From assembly GCA_020026075.1 (NCBI GenBank), contig JAHHQZ010000002.1:44540-108539 (forward strand): a stretch of 64,000 nt of DNA. Reading direction: 5' to 3'. This stretch comes from Actinobacillus sp. (GTDB lineage Bacteria; Pseudomonadota; Gammaproteobacteria; Enterobacterales; Pasteurellaceae). The notes under the pieces are model-generated. The model ran no database searches. It was not told the origin of the DNA and worked only from the letters and a program-made list of their open reading frames with translations. A program made the position numbers and the translations under genes. Shown one piece after another: positions 27,102 through 36,180 of the stretch (positions are counted from its first letter, which is position 1; the number at the start of each line of letters is the position of its first letter).

Positions 27102-27704
27102 CTACAACAAATCTCGCCGCCCCATAAATGAGTGGCTCAACGTGGTTCCATCTACGGTTTCCAGCTCGCCTCCCACAGGAATGCCGTGAGCAATGCGTGT
27201 AACTTTAATCTGGTACTGATGACAAAGCTCCGCTATATAATTTGCCGTAGCATCGCCCTCCACTGTTGGGTTGGTCGCTAAAATGACTTCTTTAAAATGC
27301 TCCGTTTGCAACCGCTGGTGCAGTTTGTCCAAGCCAATTTCTCGTGGACCAATGCCATCAAGCGGCGACAAATGCCCCATTAGCACAAAATAACGGCCTG
27401 AAAACTGTCCCGTTTGCTCAATAGCCTGAATATCCACAGGCTGCTCCACTACGCACAACAAACCGCTTTGCTGGCGGCGTGGGTTACAACAAATAACGCA
27501 AACCTCTTCTTCGGTAAAGGTTTGGCACTGCTCACAATGCCCAATTTCCGCCATCGCTGTTTGTAAACTTTTCGCCAATGCCACAGCCGCCGGACGGTTG
27601 CGTTGCAGTAAATGGTATGCCATTCGTTGGGCGGATTTAGGCCCAACACCTGGCAAGCAGCGTAAGTGGTCGATTAAGGTTTCAAGCAATGGACTGGTTT
27701 GCAT
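27102..27704 (-). CDS. recR: Recombination mediator RecR
   Basis: A 200-residue protein that with RecF and RecO loads RecA on gapped DNA. The N-terminal helix-hairpin-helix is in LRCLPGVGPKSAQRMAYHLL, followed by a zinc finger (CEQCQTF..CVICCNPRR), a Toprim domain (CVVEQPVDIQAIEQTG ... LATNPTVEGDATANYI) and the conserved C terminus GIPVGGELETVDGTTLSHSF. ybaB precedes it in the usual arrangement, but a strong terminator lies in the gap between them, directly before the recR ribosome site. Confidence 0.96.
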   Translation of the reverse strand: MQTSPLLETLIDHLRCLPGVGPKSAQRMAYHLLQRNRPAAVALAKSLQTAMAEIGHCEQCQTFTEEEVCVICCNPRRQQSGLLCVVEQPVDIQAIEQTGQFSGRYFVLMGHLSPLDGIGPREIGLDKLHQRLQTEHFKEVILATNPTVEGDATANYIAELCHQYQIKVTRIAHGIPVGGELETVDGTTLSHSFMGRRDLL

Positions 27705-27713
27705 AATTTCTCC

Positions 27714-27743
27714 AATAAAAACGCACCACAGAACGTGGTGCGT
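27714..27743 (-). terminator. Terminator between ybaB and recR
   Basis: ACGCACCAC and GTGGTGCGT pair perfectly; on the reverse strand the stem is followed by TTTTTATT and then immediately by the recR ribosome site GGAG. Confidence 0.75.
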
Positions 27744-27765
27744 GTAAGTTTTGTTGATCGTTCAA

Positions 27766-28095
27766 TTAAAATGGCATTTTAAAGCCAGGTGGTAAGCCCA
27801 TTCCAGCGGTAACGCCTTTCATTTTTTCTTTTTGCAATTCTTCTGCACGGCGAACGGCATCGTTAAAAGCTGCGGCGATCAAATCTTCCAACATTTCACG
27901 GTCATCTTCCATCAGTGATGGGTCGATTTCCACACGGCGGCAGTTGTGCGCACCGTTAATGGTAATTTTGACTAAGCCTGCACCAGATTCGCCTGTCACT
28001 TCTAATTGCGCCACTTCTTCTTGCATTTTTTGCATACGCTCTTGCATTTGTTGCGCTTGTTTCATTAAGTTGCCTAAGCCACCTTTTCCAAACAT
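27766..28095 (-). CDS. ybaB: Nucleoid-associated protein YbaB/EbfC
   Basis: A 109-residue dimeric DNA-binding protein. The start MFGKGGLGNLMKQAQQMQERMQKMQEEVAQLEVTGESGAGLVKI and the C-terminal GMGLPPGFKMPF are diagnostic. The ATG at 28093-28095, with AAGGAAAATGAA before it, is preferred over an upstream in-frame start that would add 11 residues not found in the family. It is usually encoded between dnaX and recR; dnaX is not here, and topB is divergent instead. Confidence 0.95.
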   Translation of the reverse strand: MFGKGGLGNLMKQAQQMQERMQKMQEEVAQLEVTGESGAGLVKITINGAHNCRRVEIDPSLMEDDREMLEDLIAAAFNDAVRRAEELQKEKMKGVTAGMGLPPGFKMPF

Positions 28096-28200
28096 TTCAT
28101 TTTCCTTGTTTATCATTAAAAAACGCACGCCATTCTAGCGAAAAAAATTCCTGCGTGCTAGTCATTCAAAACAAGAGTAACATTTGCACTTGTGGATTTT

Positions 28201-28238
28201 GCTAGGTCGGAATTTTTTGAAAAATTCCGGCCTACGCT
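28201..28238. repeat. Dispersed palindromic repeat, full copy
   Basis: GCTAGGTCGGAATTTTTT and AAAATTCCGGCCTACGC nearly complement each other, in the gap between divergent ybaB and topB. Confidence 0.75.
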
Positions 28239-28306
28239 TTTTGTGCTACACTATGCCCTTTTTATTACGCCCCTTTTTATTTGCTTTTGCCCTGCACGGA
28301 GCCGTT

Positions 28307-30244
28307 ATGCGTTTATTTGTTGCCGAAAAACCCAGCCTTGCCAAAGCCATTGCGAACGCCCTACCCAAACCGCAAAAGCGTGGGGACGGCTACATTGAAT
28401 GTGGCGACAATAATGTGGTCACTTGGTGTGTGGGGCATTTGTTAAGCCAAGCCGAACCAGACGCTTACGACCCACGCTACCAACGCTGGAATTTGCACGA
28501 TTTACCCATTATCCCCAACCAATGGCAATTCATTCCACGCAAAGGCGTTGAAAAACAACTAAAAACAGTGGTGAAACTTATTCACCAAGCCCAAATTATC
28601 GTTCACGCAGGCGACCCTGACCGCGAAGGGCAACTACTGGTGGACGAAGTTTTTCACTACGCCGGAATTTCCAAAGAAAAAATGCAACAAATTGAACGTT
28701 GTTTAATCAACGATCTAACCCCAGCCGCCGTTAGCAAAGCCCTAAACCAACTGCGCCCCAACCGTGATTTCCAAGCCCTTTCTATCTCCGCCCTTGCTCG
28801 TGCCAGAGCGGATTGGCTTTACGGCATAAATTTAACTCGTGCCTATACGCTGTTTGGGCGCAGTGCGGGCTATCAAGGCGTATTATCCGTTGGACGAGTA
28901 CAAACGCCCGTGCTGGGTTTAGTGGTGCGCCGAGATGAAGAAATTGAGCATTTCGTGCCGAAAGATTATTTTGAAGTGCAAGCTTTTATTAAAACCACCG
29001 ACCCTAGCTCACCTTTTTTTAACGCACCGCCTTTCACCGCCCTTTGGCAGCCCAGCAAGCATTGCGAAAATTATCAAGACGAAGAAGGGCGAGTGCTTTC
29101 ACGCTCGCTGGCGGAGCTTGTGGTTAAACGTATCACCGAACAACCCGCCACCGTTACCCAATACGAAGACAAAAAAGAAACGGAAACGGCACCGCTCCCT
29201 TATTCGTTGTCCAGCTTACAAATTGACGCAGCTCGCCAATTACAGCTTTCCGCCCAAGCAGTGCTGGATTGCTGTCAAAATTTATATGAAAAACATCAAC
29301 TTATCACATACCCTCGTTCTGATTGCCGTTATTTACCAGAAGAACAATTTCAAGATCGCCATAAAATTTTACAGGCTATTCAAACTCATTTACCCCAATA
29401 TCAGCCCTTGCCTGAAATCATTGATGAAAGCCGTAAAAACCGTGCGTGGAACAGTAAAAAAGTCGAGGCACACCACGCCATCATTCCTACCGCTAAAACG
29501 GCGAACTGCAACCTAAACCACAACGAACAGCAAGTGTACCAACTCATCGCTCGCCAGTATTTAATGCAATTCTGCCCTGATGCAGACTATCGCAAACGCA
29601 AAATCACCTTAAACATCGCAGGCGGCACGTTCATCGCCCAAAATCGCCAATTACAAGACGCGGGCTGGAAAAGCCTACTCGGCAAAGAAGCGCAACTCGA
29701 CCAAGAAACCAACGCCCCAAAAATCTACGCCGTAAAAAAAGGCGATATTTTGTTTTGCGAGAAAGGTGAACTTTTATGCAAAAAAACACAGCCTCCACGC
29801 CCATTTAGTGATGCTACACTACTCTCCGCAATGACGGGCATTGCACGTTTCGTTCAAGACAGCAACTTAAAAAAAATCCTCCGCGCAACCGATGGCTTAG
29901 GCACAGAGGCCACACGTGCAGGTATTATAGAATTACTGTTTAAACGTAATTTTCTCACCAAAAAAGGGCGGCATATCCAAAGTACTCCCGCAGGTCGTGC
30001 CTTAATTCACGCCTTACCAGCCCTCTCTACTCAGCCTGATCTCACTGCCGAATGGGAACAAACGTTGGATAAAATGAGCAAAAAAGAAGCCAATTATCAA
30101 TCCTTTATGCAACAACTGATTCAGCTTTTGCCTTCACTGTTGCAACATCCACAGCCCCAAGCATTGCAACATTTCGCCCAAGTGGCACGACAAATGCCAC
30201 AAACTGCCAAAACTTATAACAAGGGGAAAAAACGCAAACCTTAA
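28307..30244 (+). CDS. topB: DNA topoisomerase III
   Basis: A 645-residue type IA topoisomerase that decatenates replication intermediates. The Toprim domain starts at the N terminus (MRLFVAEKPSLAKAIANALP) and holds the metal motif in AGDPDREGQLLVDEV. The catalytic tyrosine is in QLITYPRSDCRYLP. FGRSAGYQGVLSVGRVQTPVLGLV and TEATRAGIIELLFKR are further family blocks. The frame is open 41 codons upstream, but the Toprim start and GGAG before the ATG at 28307 decide. The length is as in E. coli TopB (about 650). Confidence 0.95.
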   Translation: MRLFVAEKPSLAKAIANALPKPQKRGDGYIECGDNNVVTWCVGHLLSQAEPDAYDPRYQRWNLHDLPIIPNQWQFIPRKGVEKQLKTVVKLIHQAQIIVHAGDPDREGQLLVDEVFHYAGISKEKMQQIERCLINDLTPAAVSKALNQLRPNRDFQALSISALARARADWLYGINLTRAYTLFGRSAGYQGVLSVGRVQTPVLGLVVRRDEEIEHFVPKDYFEVQAFIKTTDPSSPFFNAPPFTALWQPSKHCENYQDEEGRVLSRSLAELVVKRITEQPATVTQYEDKKETETAPLPYSLSSLQIDAARQLQLSAQAVLDCCQNLYEKHQLITYPRSDCRYLPEEQFQDRHKILQAIQTHLPQYQPLPEIIDESRKNRAWNSKKVEAHHAIIPTAKTANCNLNHNEQQVYQLIARQYLMQFCPDADYRKRKITLNIAGGTFIAQNRQLQDAGWKSLLGKEAQLDQETNAPKIYAVKKGDILFCEKGELLCKKTQPPRPFSDATLLSAMTGIARFVQDSNLKKILRATDGLGTEATRAGIIELLFKRNFLTKKGRHIQSTPAGRALIHALPALSTQPDLTAEWEQTLDKMSKKEANYQSFMQQLIQLLPSLLQHPQPQALQHFAQVARQMPQTAKTYNKGKKRKP

Positions 30245-30384
30245 AATTCGCTTAAAAAAACTTCAAACGAAAAAATATGATAAAAAACGCTTGCACGCAT
30301 TTTTAAAAATCAGTAATATCCGCACCGTTCTTTTCGCTAGCCGAAAAGATTATTTTTTGTAAGTTTAAAATTTAGAGAAATAAA

Positions 30385-30717
30385 ATGTACGAATTCCTAC
30401 TTATTGCCTACTTAGTTGTTTCTGTTGCCTTAATTGGCTTCGTTCTTGTTCAACAAGGAAAAGGTGCAAGTATGGGAGCGTCATTTGGTAGCGGTGCGTC
30501 AGGCACATTATTTGGCTCACGTGGTGCTGGTAACTTCTTATCACACACTACTGCTGTTTTAGCGACCGTGTTTTTCTTAATTAGTATTGTTCTAGGCAAC
30601 TTAAATTCTCACCACGGTGAAAAACAAGAAAGTTCGTTTGAAAACTTGTCAAAAGTTGCGACACAAGTAGAACAATCACTTCCTGCTAAAAAAGCAAATA
30701 CAGATATTCCGCAATAA
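30385..30717 (+). CDS. secG: Protein-export membrane protein SecG
   Basis: A 110-residue subunit of the SecYEG translocon. Two membrane segments (about residues 3-20 and 53-72) flank the Gly/Ser-rich loop GKGASMGASFGSGASGTLFG, which is diagnostic. A polar C-terminal tail follows. The tRNA-Leu gene begins 19 bases after the stop, the secG-leuU linkage known from E. coli, and the two share a downstream terminator. Confidence 0.96.
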   Translation: MYEFLLIAYLVVSVALIGFVLVQQGKGASMGASFGSGASGTLFGSRGAGNFLSHTTAVLATVFFLISIVLGNLNSHHGEKQESSFENLSKVATQVEQSLPAKKANTDIPQ

Positions 30718-30736
30718 CGGAATATCTCATCAGTAC

Positions 30737-30822
30737 GCTCTGGTGGTGGAATTGGTAGACACGCTATCTTGAGGGGGTAGTGTCCAAAGGACGTGCGAGT
30801 TCAAGTCTCGCCCAGAGCACCA
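30737..30822 (+). tRNA. leuU: tRNA-Leu (anticodon GAG)
   Basis: An 86-nt class II tRNA. The acceptor stem GCTCTGG pairs with CCAGAGC, followed by discriminator A and an encoded CCA. The D-arm, the anticodon loop CTTGAGG with anticodon GAG, a long variable arm (TGTCCAAAGGACG) and the T-arm GCGAGTTCAAGTCTCGC are all present. It reads CUC/CUU codons. Confidence 0.97.
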
Positions 30823-30878
30823 AACAAATTACCTAGAAAATATCATTATAAAAACTAAAAATTTGTTTATAGAATAAT

Positions 30879-30918
30879 AAAAGCAAAATGGATTTTAAAT
30901 ACCATTTTGCTTTTTTGT
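30879..30918 (+). terminator. Terminator of secG-tRNA-Leu
   Basis: A 13-bp stem AAAAGCAAAATGG / CCATTTTGCTTTT with a 10-nt loop is followed by TTTTTTG. Confidence 0.85.
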
Positions 30919-30936
30919 TCATGGATAATTTTTAAG

Positions 30937-30977
30937 AATATTCCAGCCTAACTATTTAGGCTGGAATTTTTTTGAAA
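30937..30977. repeat. Two repeat arms in reversed order
   Basis: AATATTCCAGCCTA and TAGGCTGGAATTTTT face outwards around ACTATT, the opposite order from other copies, as if two half copies were joined back to back. The 250 bp between tRNA-Leu and clpB hold this, the terminator, and no clear heat-shock promoter. Confidence 0.6.
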
Positions 30978-31072
30978 ATTTTACTTGATTTTTAGAAAAC
31001 TAGGCTTATTTAGGTAGTCTCCATTGTTTTTTATCCAAAAAAACACGAGTTTATAACCTAAAAGGGGTAATT

Positions 31073-33643
31073 ATGAATATTGAAAAATTTACCAGTAAAT
31101 TCCAACAAGCCCTTAATGAAGCGCAATCCCTTGCACTCAGGCAAGACAATCAATTTATTGAACCTGTGCATTTAATGATGGCATTATTGCAACAACAAGA
31201 TGGCTCCATCGCACCGATTCTCACCGCCAGTGGCGTGAACCTTGCCACATTCCGCAGCCAATTAACGGCGGCAATGAACAAATTACCAAAAGTTTCAGGC
31301 ACAGGCGGCGATGTACAAGTTTCTCGTAACTTACTGAATTTATTAAACCTTTGCGACAAAATCGCACAAAAAAATAACGACAAATATATTTCATCAGAAA
31401 TTTTCTTGCTCGCCGTAATGGAAAGCAAAGATGATTTAAGCAAAATTTTAATTGAAAGTGGCGCGACCAAAGAACAATTAAACCGTGCCATTCAAAGCAT
31501 TCGCGGAGGCGACAGCGTGAACGATCAAAATGCGGAAGACAACCGCCAAGCATTGAAAAAATATACCATCGACTTAACCGAACGTGCAGCAAACGGCAAA
31601 CTTGATCCGGTTATCGGTCGTGATGAAGAAATTCGTCGCACTATTCAAGTTTTACAACGCCGTACCAAAAATAACCCTGTATTAATCGGCGAACCAGGTG
31701 TGGGTAAAACCGCCATCGTAGAAGGTCTTGCCTTGCGTATCATCAACGGTGAAGTGCCAGAAGGGTTAAAAGACAAGCGTGTACTTTCCCTTGATATGGG
31801 CGCGTTAATCGCTGGGGCAAAATTCCGTGGCGAATTTGAAGAACGTTTAAAAGCCGTTTTAAAAGAAATTGGTCAAGAAAACGGCCGCATTATTTTGTTC
31901 ATTGATGAAATTCACACAATGGTGGGTGCGGGTAAATCAGACGGTGCAATGGATGCTGGCAACTTGTTAAAACCGTCCCTTGCACGTGGTGAATTACACT
32001 GCGTGGGTGCAACCACTCTTGATGAATACCGTCAATACATTGAAAAAGATCCTGCACTAGAACGCCGTTTCCAAAAAGTGTTAGTGGATCAACCAAGCGT
32101 GCAAGACACCATCGCTATTTTGCGTGGACTTAAAGAACGCTATGAAATTCACCACCACGTGGAAATTACGGACCCTGCCATTGTTGCAGCGGCCACGCTT
32201 TCTAACCGCTACATTACGGATCGTCAGTTGCCTGACAAAGCCATCGACTTAATCGATGAGGCAGCGTCTAGCATTCGTATGGAAATTGACTCCAAACCTG
32301 AGCCATTGGAAAAATTGGAACGCCGTATTATTCAGCTAAAATTAGAAGAAAATGCCCTTTCCAAAGAAAATGACGAGGCCAGTAAAAAACGCCTTGAAAT
32401 GCTCAAAGATGAGCTTTCTGTGAAAGAAAAAGAATACGCTGAATTAGAAGAAGTTTGGAAAGCAGAAAAAGCCGTACTTTCAGGCACTCAACACATTAAA
32501 GTGGAGCTAGAAAACGCTCGCACCCAGCTTGAACAAGCACGCCGTAGTGGCGATTTAAACAAAATGTCTGAATTGCAATATGGTCGCATTCCAGAGCTAG
32601 AACACCAGCTCGCTCAAGCGGAAAACGCCGAAAATAAAGATATGGTTCTCGTGCGTAACCGTGTAACCGAAGAAGAAATCGCCGAAGTGGTTTCTCGTGC
32701 TACTGGTATTCCTGTTTCCAAAATGATGGAAGGCGAACGTGAAAAATTATTGCGTATGGAAGACGCATTGCACCGCCGTGTGGTTGGGCAAAAAGAGGCG
32801 GTAGATGCCGTTTCTAACGCCATTCGCCGCAGCCGTGCAGGGCTTTCCGATCCGAACCGTCCGATTGGCTCATTCCTATTCTTAGGGCCAACAGGGGTTG
32901 GTAAAACTGAGCTTTGCAAAACCTTAGCGAGTTTCTTATTTGACGATGAAAACGCAATGGTGCGCATTGATATGTCCGAATTTATGGAAAAACACAGCGT
33001 TTCTCGCTTAGTGGGTGCGCCTCCGGGCTATGTGGGCTACGAAGAAGGCGGTTACTTAACCGAAGCCGTACGCCGCCGCCCTTACAGCGTTATCTTGCTT
33101 GACGAAGTAGAAAAAGCGAACCCTGACGTATTCAATATTTTACTGCAAGTGCTTGATGACGGCCGCTTAACGGACGGTCAAGGCCGCACCGTTGACTTCC
33201 GTAACACCGTTGTGATTATGACCTCAAACTTAGGTTCACATTTAATCCAAGAAAACAAAGATGCGTCATACAGCGAAATGAAAGAATTGGTAATGAGCGT
33301 GGTAGGACAACACTTCCGCCCAGAATTTATCAACCGTATTGATGAAACGGTAGTGTTCCACCCATTGGGCAAAGAGGCTATTCGCTCCATCGCCAGCATT
33401 CAATTACAACGCTTGGCAAACCGTATGGCAGAACACGGCTACGAATTACAATTCAGCACAGATGCCATTGATTTTGTTGGTAATGTCGGTTACGACCCAC
33501 TTTACGGCGCACGCCCATTAAAACGTGCGATCCAACAAGAAATCGAAAACCCACTTGCCGAAGAAATTCTCTCTGGCAAATTGTTACCAGGAAAACCTGT
33601 CAACATCGGTTACCACGACCACAAAATCACCATCACCCAATAA
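31073..33643 (+). CDS. clpB: Disaggregase ClpB
   Basis: An 856-residue hexameric AAA+ chaperone that rescues aggregated proteins with DnaK. The N domain (1-145) has two Clp_N repeats. NBD1 has Walker A GEPGVGKTAIVEG and Walker B IILFIDEIHT. A long coiled-coil middle domain (about 400-530, rich in Glu/Lys/Leu) distinguishes ClpB from ClpA/ClpC. NBD2 has GPTGVGKTELCKTL and VILLDEVEKA, and the C-terminal domain follows. The length is exactly as expected. AAAAGGGG precedes the ATG. A sigma-32-type promoter is expected, but I could not point to a convincing one. Confidence 0.97.
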   Translation: MNIEKFTSKFQQALNEAQSLALRQDNQFIEPVHLMMALLQQQDGSIAPILTASGVNLATFRSQLTAAMNKLPKVSGTGGDVQVSRNLLNLLNLCDKIAQKNNDKYISSEIFLLAVMESKDDLSKILIESGATKEQLNRAIQSIRGGDSVNDQNAEDNRQALKKYTIDLTERAANGKLDPVIGRDEEIRRTIQVLQRRTKNNPVLIGEPGVGKTAIVEGLALRIINGEVPEGLKDKRVLSLDMGALIAGAKFRGEFEERLKAVLKEIGQENGRIILFIDEIHTMVGAGKSDGAMDAGNLLKPSLARGELHCVGATTLDEYRQYIEKDPALERRFQKVLVDQPSVQDTIAILRGLKERYEIHHHVEITDPAIVAAATLSNRYITDRQLPDKAIDLIDEAASSIRMEIDSKPEPLEKLERRIIQLKLEENALSKENDEASKKRLEMLKDELSVKEKEYAELEEVWKAEKAVLSGTQHIKVELENARTQLEQARRSGDLNKMSELQYGRIPELEHQLAQAENAENKDMVLVRNRVTEEEIAEVVSRATGIPVSKMMEGEREKLLRMEDALHRRVVGQKEAVDAVSNAIRRSRAGLSDPNRPIGSFLFLGPTGVGKTELCKTLASFLFDDENAMVRIDMSEFMEKHSVSRLVGAPPGYVGYEEGGYLTEAVRRRPYSVILLDEVEKANPDVFNILLQVLDDGRLTDGQGRTVDFRNTVVIMTSNLGSHLIQENKDASYSEMKELVMSVVGQHFRPEFINRIDETVVFHPLGKEAIRSIASIQLQRLANRMAEHGYELQFSTDAIDFVGNVGYDPLYGARPLKRAIQQEIENPLAEEILSGKLLPGKPVNIGYHDHKITITQ

Positions 33644-33648
33644 CCCAC

Positions 33649-33675
33649 AAACCGCATCACAAGATGCGGTTTTTT
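33649..33675 (+). terminator. Terminator of clpB
   Basis: AAACCGCATC and GATGCGGTTT pair around ACAA and are followed by T5. Confidence 0.85.
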
Positions 33676-33686
33676 GGGGCTTAAAA

Positions 33687-33736
33687 AAGCAAGGCCGGAA
33701 TATTTGACAAAATTTTGTGCAAAATTCCGGCCTTGT
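33687..33736. repeat. Dispersed palindromic repeat, full copy
   Basis: Arms AAGGCCGGAAT and ATTCCGGCCTT (perfect) surround an A/T-rich centre, between convergent clpB and yheS. Confidence 0.8.
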
Positions 33737-33808
33737 GTTTTTTACATTTGGTTAAAACGAGGATTTAAACTGTATTTAATCCGCTGATGAAATAACTTAA
33801 ATTCGCCG

Positions 33809-35707
33809 CTACTCGCTCAAAATTTCTTCAATTTTTTCGTTTTCTAAAAACCATTCATCTTCTGTGGCGGTTAGGGTGTCGCGCAGGGTGCGTTGGCGTT
33901 GCAGAACATCGGCGAGCTGGGCTTTGTTTTGTGGTTCATATAGGTTTTGGTCGTTGAGTTGGTTTTCCACTTCTGCCAATTCAGCACTGACCTTTTCCAT
34001 TGTTTGTTCAAGGCGAGCGAGATTTTTACGTAAAGGTGCCACTTGTTGACGCAGCTCTGCCGCTTTGCGTTTTTGAGCTTTGCGATCATTTTCCACTGGA
34101 ACGGTGCTTTCCGCTTTTGGCGTTTCAGGCACTTCCGTTAACCAGCGTTGGTAGTCGCTTAAATCCCCAGCAAAAGGGGCAACCTGTTGAGCATCCACTA
34201 AGTAAAACTCGTCCACCGTGTTGCGCAGTAAATGGCGGTCGTGGGAAACCACTACCACTGAACCTTCAAAATCCACCAGCGCCTCCGTTAAGGCTTGACG
34301 CATATCCAAATCTAAGTGGTTGGTCGGTTCGTCCAACAGCAGTAAATTAGGACGTGACCACACGATTAACGCCAGTGCAAGACGTGCTTTTTCGCCACCA
34401 GAAAAATCTTTTACTGGCTCTAACACTTTATCCCCTTGAAAAGCAAAACCACCTAAATAATCACGCAAGGCTTGCTCTGGCAATTCTGGGCTAAGCTGTT
34501 GCAAATGCCACAATGGGCTTTCGTCTGCACGTAAATTATCCAACTGGTGTTGCGCAAAATAGCCCACCACCACGCCACTAGCTAGGGCAACCGTGCCACT
34601 CAATGGCGGAATTTTACCTGCGAGTAATTTAATTAGCGTGGACTTCCCTGCACCGTTTTTCCCCAGCAAACCAATGCGAGAACCTGGTACAAGATTGAGC
34701 TGAATATTTTCTAAAATCACTTTCGTTTGCCCAGCATTTTCGTAGCCAGCACTCACTTCACGCATTGTGAGCAAAGGATGTGGCAGTGCCAACGGCTCAC
34801 GGAATGTGAATTTAAAGGGGCTATCCACGTGTGCGGCGGCGATAAGCTCCATTTTCTCTAAGGCTTTCACTCGGCTTTGGGCTTGTTTAGCTTTCGTGGC
34901 TTTAGCTTTGAAACGATTGATGTAGCTTTGCAAATGGGAAATTTTCATTTGTTGCTGGCGATGAAGGGCGTTTTGCTGGGCAAGTTTCGTGGCTCGCTGG
35001 CGTTCAAAAGAAGAATAATCGCCTGTGTATTCGTGCAATTTTTGTTGTTCAATATGCAGAATTTTATCCACGATGGGATCGAGAAAATCACGGTCGTGGG
35101 AAATTAAAATCAGCGTGCCAGCATATTGGGTTAAGTAGCGTTCTAACCAAATCACCGCATCTAAATCCAAATGGTTAGTCGGTTCGTCCAGCAACAGTAA
35201 ATCCGAACGGCACAACAAGGCTTGGGCTAAGTTCAAACGCATTCGCCAGCCGCCTGAAAAAGATTTCACAGGCTTAGTTAATTCTTCTTGGGAAAAGCCC
35301 AAACCATTTAGCAACGTGCTGGCACGGGCTTGAATCGTCCACGCATCGATTTCATCTAAGGCACTGTGAATATGAGCGATGGCCTCGCCGTTATTTTCAG
35401 CGTTGGCTTGGGCAAGCTGGGCTTGCAGTTCGCAATAACGGCGATCGCCCTCTAGGCAATAATCCAATGCAGATATATCCAGTGCTGGTGTTTCTTGGTT
35501 CACCCACGCCAGTTGCCAATCTTTCGGCAAGCTGATGTCGCCACTTTCAGGGCTAAGCGTTTTTTTCAATAAACTTAGTAATGAGGATTTACCACAACCA
35601 TTTTTACCCACCAGCCCCACTTTTTGACCTGGTGCTATCATTGCGTTGGCGTTTTCAAGTAGGTTGGTTGTGCCTTGTCGCAAGGTTAAATTATTAAATA
35701 AAATCAT
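33809..35707 (-). CDS. yheS: ABC-F family ATPase YheS
   Basis: A 632-residue protein with two ABC ATPase domains and no membrane domain, a ribosome-associated ABC-F factor. Walker A motifs are GLVGKNGCGKSSLL and GLLGKNGAGKSTLI, ABC signatures are FSGGWRMRLNLAQAL and FSGGEKARLALAL, and each domain has LLLLDEPTNHLDLD. The linker between the domains is charged, and the C-terminal tail forms a predicted coiled coil. The block sequence follows E. coli YheS rather than Uup or EttA. The start at 35705-35707 (MILFNNLTLRQG) fits the family; an in-frame codon 21 bases earlier is less likely. Confidence 0.92.
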   Translation of the reverse strand: MILFNNLTLRQGTTNLLENANAMIAPGQKVGLVGKNGCGKSSLLSLLKKTLSPESGDISLPKDWQLAWVNQETPALDISALDYCLEGDRRYCELQAQLAQANAENNGEAIAHIHSALDEIDAWTIQARASTLLNGLGFSQEELTKPVKSFSGGWRMRLNLAQALLCRSDLLLLDEPTNHLDLDAVIWLERYLTQYAGTLILISHDRDFLDPIVDKILHIEQQKLHEYTGDYSSFERQRATKLAQQNALHRQQQMKISHLQSYINRFKAKATKAKQAQSRVKALEKMELIAAAHVDSPFKFTFREPLALPHPLLTMREVSAGYENAGQTKVILENIQLNLVPGSRIGLLGKNGAGKSTLIKLLAGKIPPLSGTVALASGVVVGYFAQHQLDNLRADESPLWHLQQLSPELPEQALRDYLGGFAFQGDKVLEPVKDFSGGEKARLALALIVWSRPNLLLLDEPTNHLDLDMRQALTEALVDFEGSVVVVSHDRHLLRNTVDEFYLVDAQQVAPFAGDLSDYQRWLTEVPETPKAESTVPVENDRKAQKRKAAELRQQVAPLRKNLARLEQTMEKVSAELAEVENQLNDQNLYEPQNKAQLADVLQRQRTLRDTLTATEDEWFLENEKIEEILSE

Positions 35708-35714
35708 AACGTTA

Positions 35715-35743
35715 TAAATAAAAAGCACTCAAATGAGTGCTTT
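35715..35743 (-). terminator. Terminator downstream of the small membrane protein gene
   Basis: AAAGCACTCA and TGAGTGCTTT form a perfect stem, followed on the reverse strand by TTTATTTAT. It separates this gene from yheS. Confidence 0.75.
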
Positions 35744-35756
35744 AAAGCCAGTGAAA

Positions 35757-35984
35757 TTAAGCTTTTTTGCTATTTTTAAGCAAGCTAATTATGTAATACG
35801 TATTAACAACTGCTAAAAAAGCGTTCAAACCGATAACAGGGTAAGAGTGAATTAAAAAACCATAAACCACAAAAATCATACAGCCAATGGTGTTCGCAAT
35901 ACGAAGTTTGAGAATATCTTTTAATAAAAATGAGCCTGCGACAAATGCAGTGGCTATATAGCCTAAAATTTCAACGAAATCCAT
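35757..35984 (-). CDS. Small three-helix membrane protein, YgjV/SemiSWEET-like
   Basis: A 75-residue, very hydrophobic protein with three predicted membrane helices (EILGYIATAFVAGSFLL; IANTIGCMIFVVYGFLI; VIGLNAFLAVVNTYYIISLL) and a lysine tail. The three-helix layout, with GYIA at the start, ..VVYGFLI.. in the middle and a conserved Asn in the last helix, resembles half-size sugar-transporter-like proteins and the first half of YgjV-type inner-membrane proteins. The substrate and role are unknown. It has its own terminator and is probably a single-gene unit upstream of yheS. The family call is tentative. Confidence 0.7.
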   Translation of the reverse strand: MDFVEILGYIATAFVAGSFLLKDILKLRIANTIGCMIFVVYGFLIHSYPVIGLNAFLAVVNTYYIISLLKNSKKA

Positions 35985-36108
35985 ACCTTTGCCTTAATGT
36001 TTTTTGTAAAAAGGGGGGCAATTATACAAGTAAAGCACAGGTGCGTGAAGCAAAGATCGCTGATTGCCTGACTCCCTTTTCTCAATCCAATTTGAACTCT
36101 TTAATCTC

Positions 36109-36150
36109 ATAAAAATCCCCTCTAAACAAAGTTTAAAAGGATTTTTAATC
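36109..36150 (-). terminator. Terminator of queA-tgt
   Basis: On the reverse strand, AAAAATCCTTTTAAAC and GTTTAGAGGGGATTTTT pair with several G-U pairs and end in T5, just beyond the tgt stop. Confidence 0.6.
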
Positions 36151-36180
36151 CATTTGGCTAGACCGTTTTATTTGAAAAAA

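Noticed and set aside
30970..31072. Heat-shock (sigma-32) promoter of clpB
   Set aside because: CTTGATT at 30984 resembles a -35, but the proposed -10 (CTTATTTA) is too poor a match to report.
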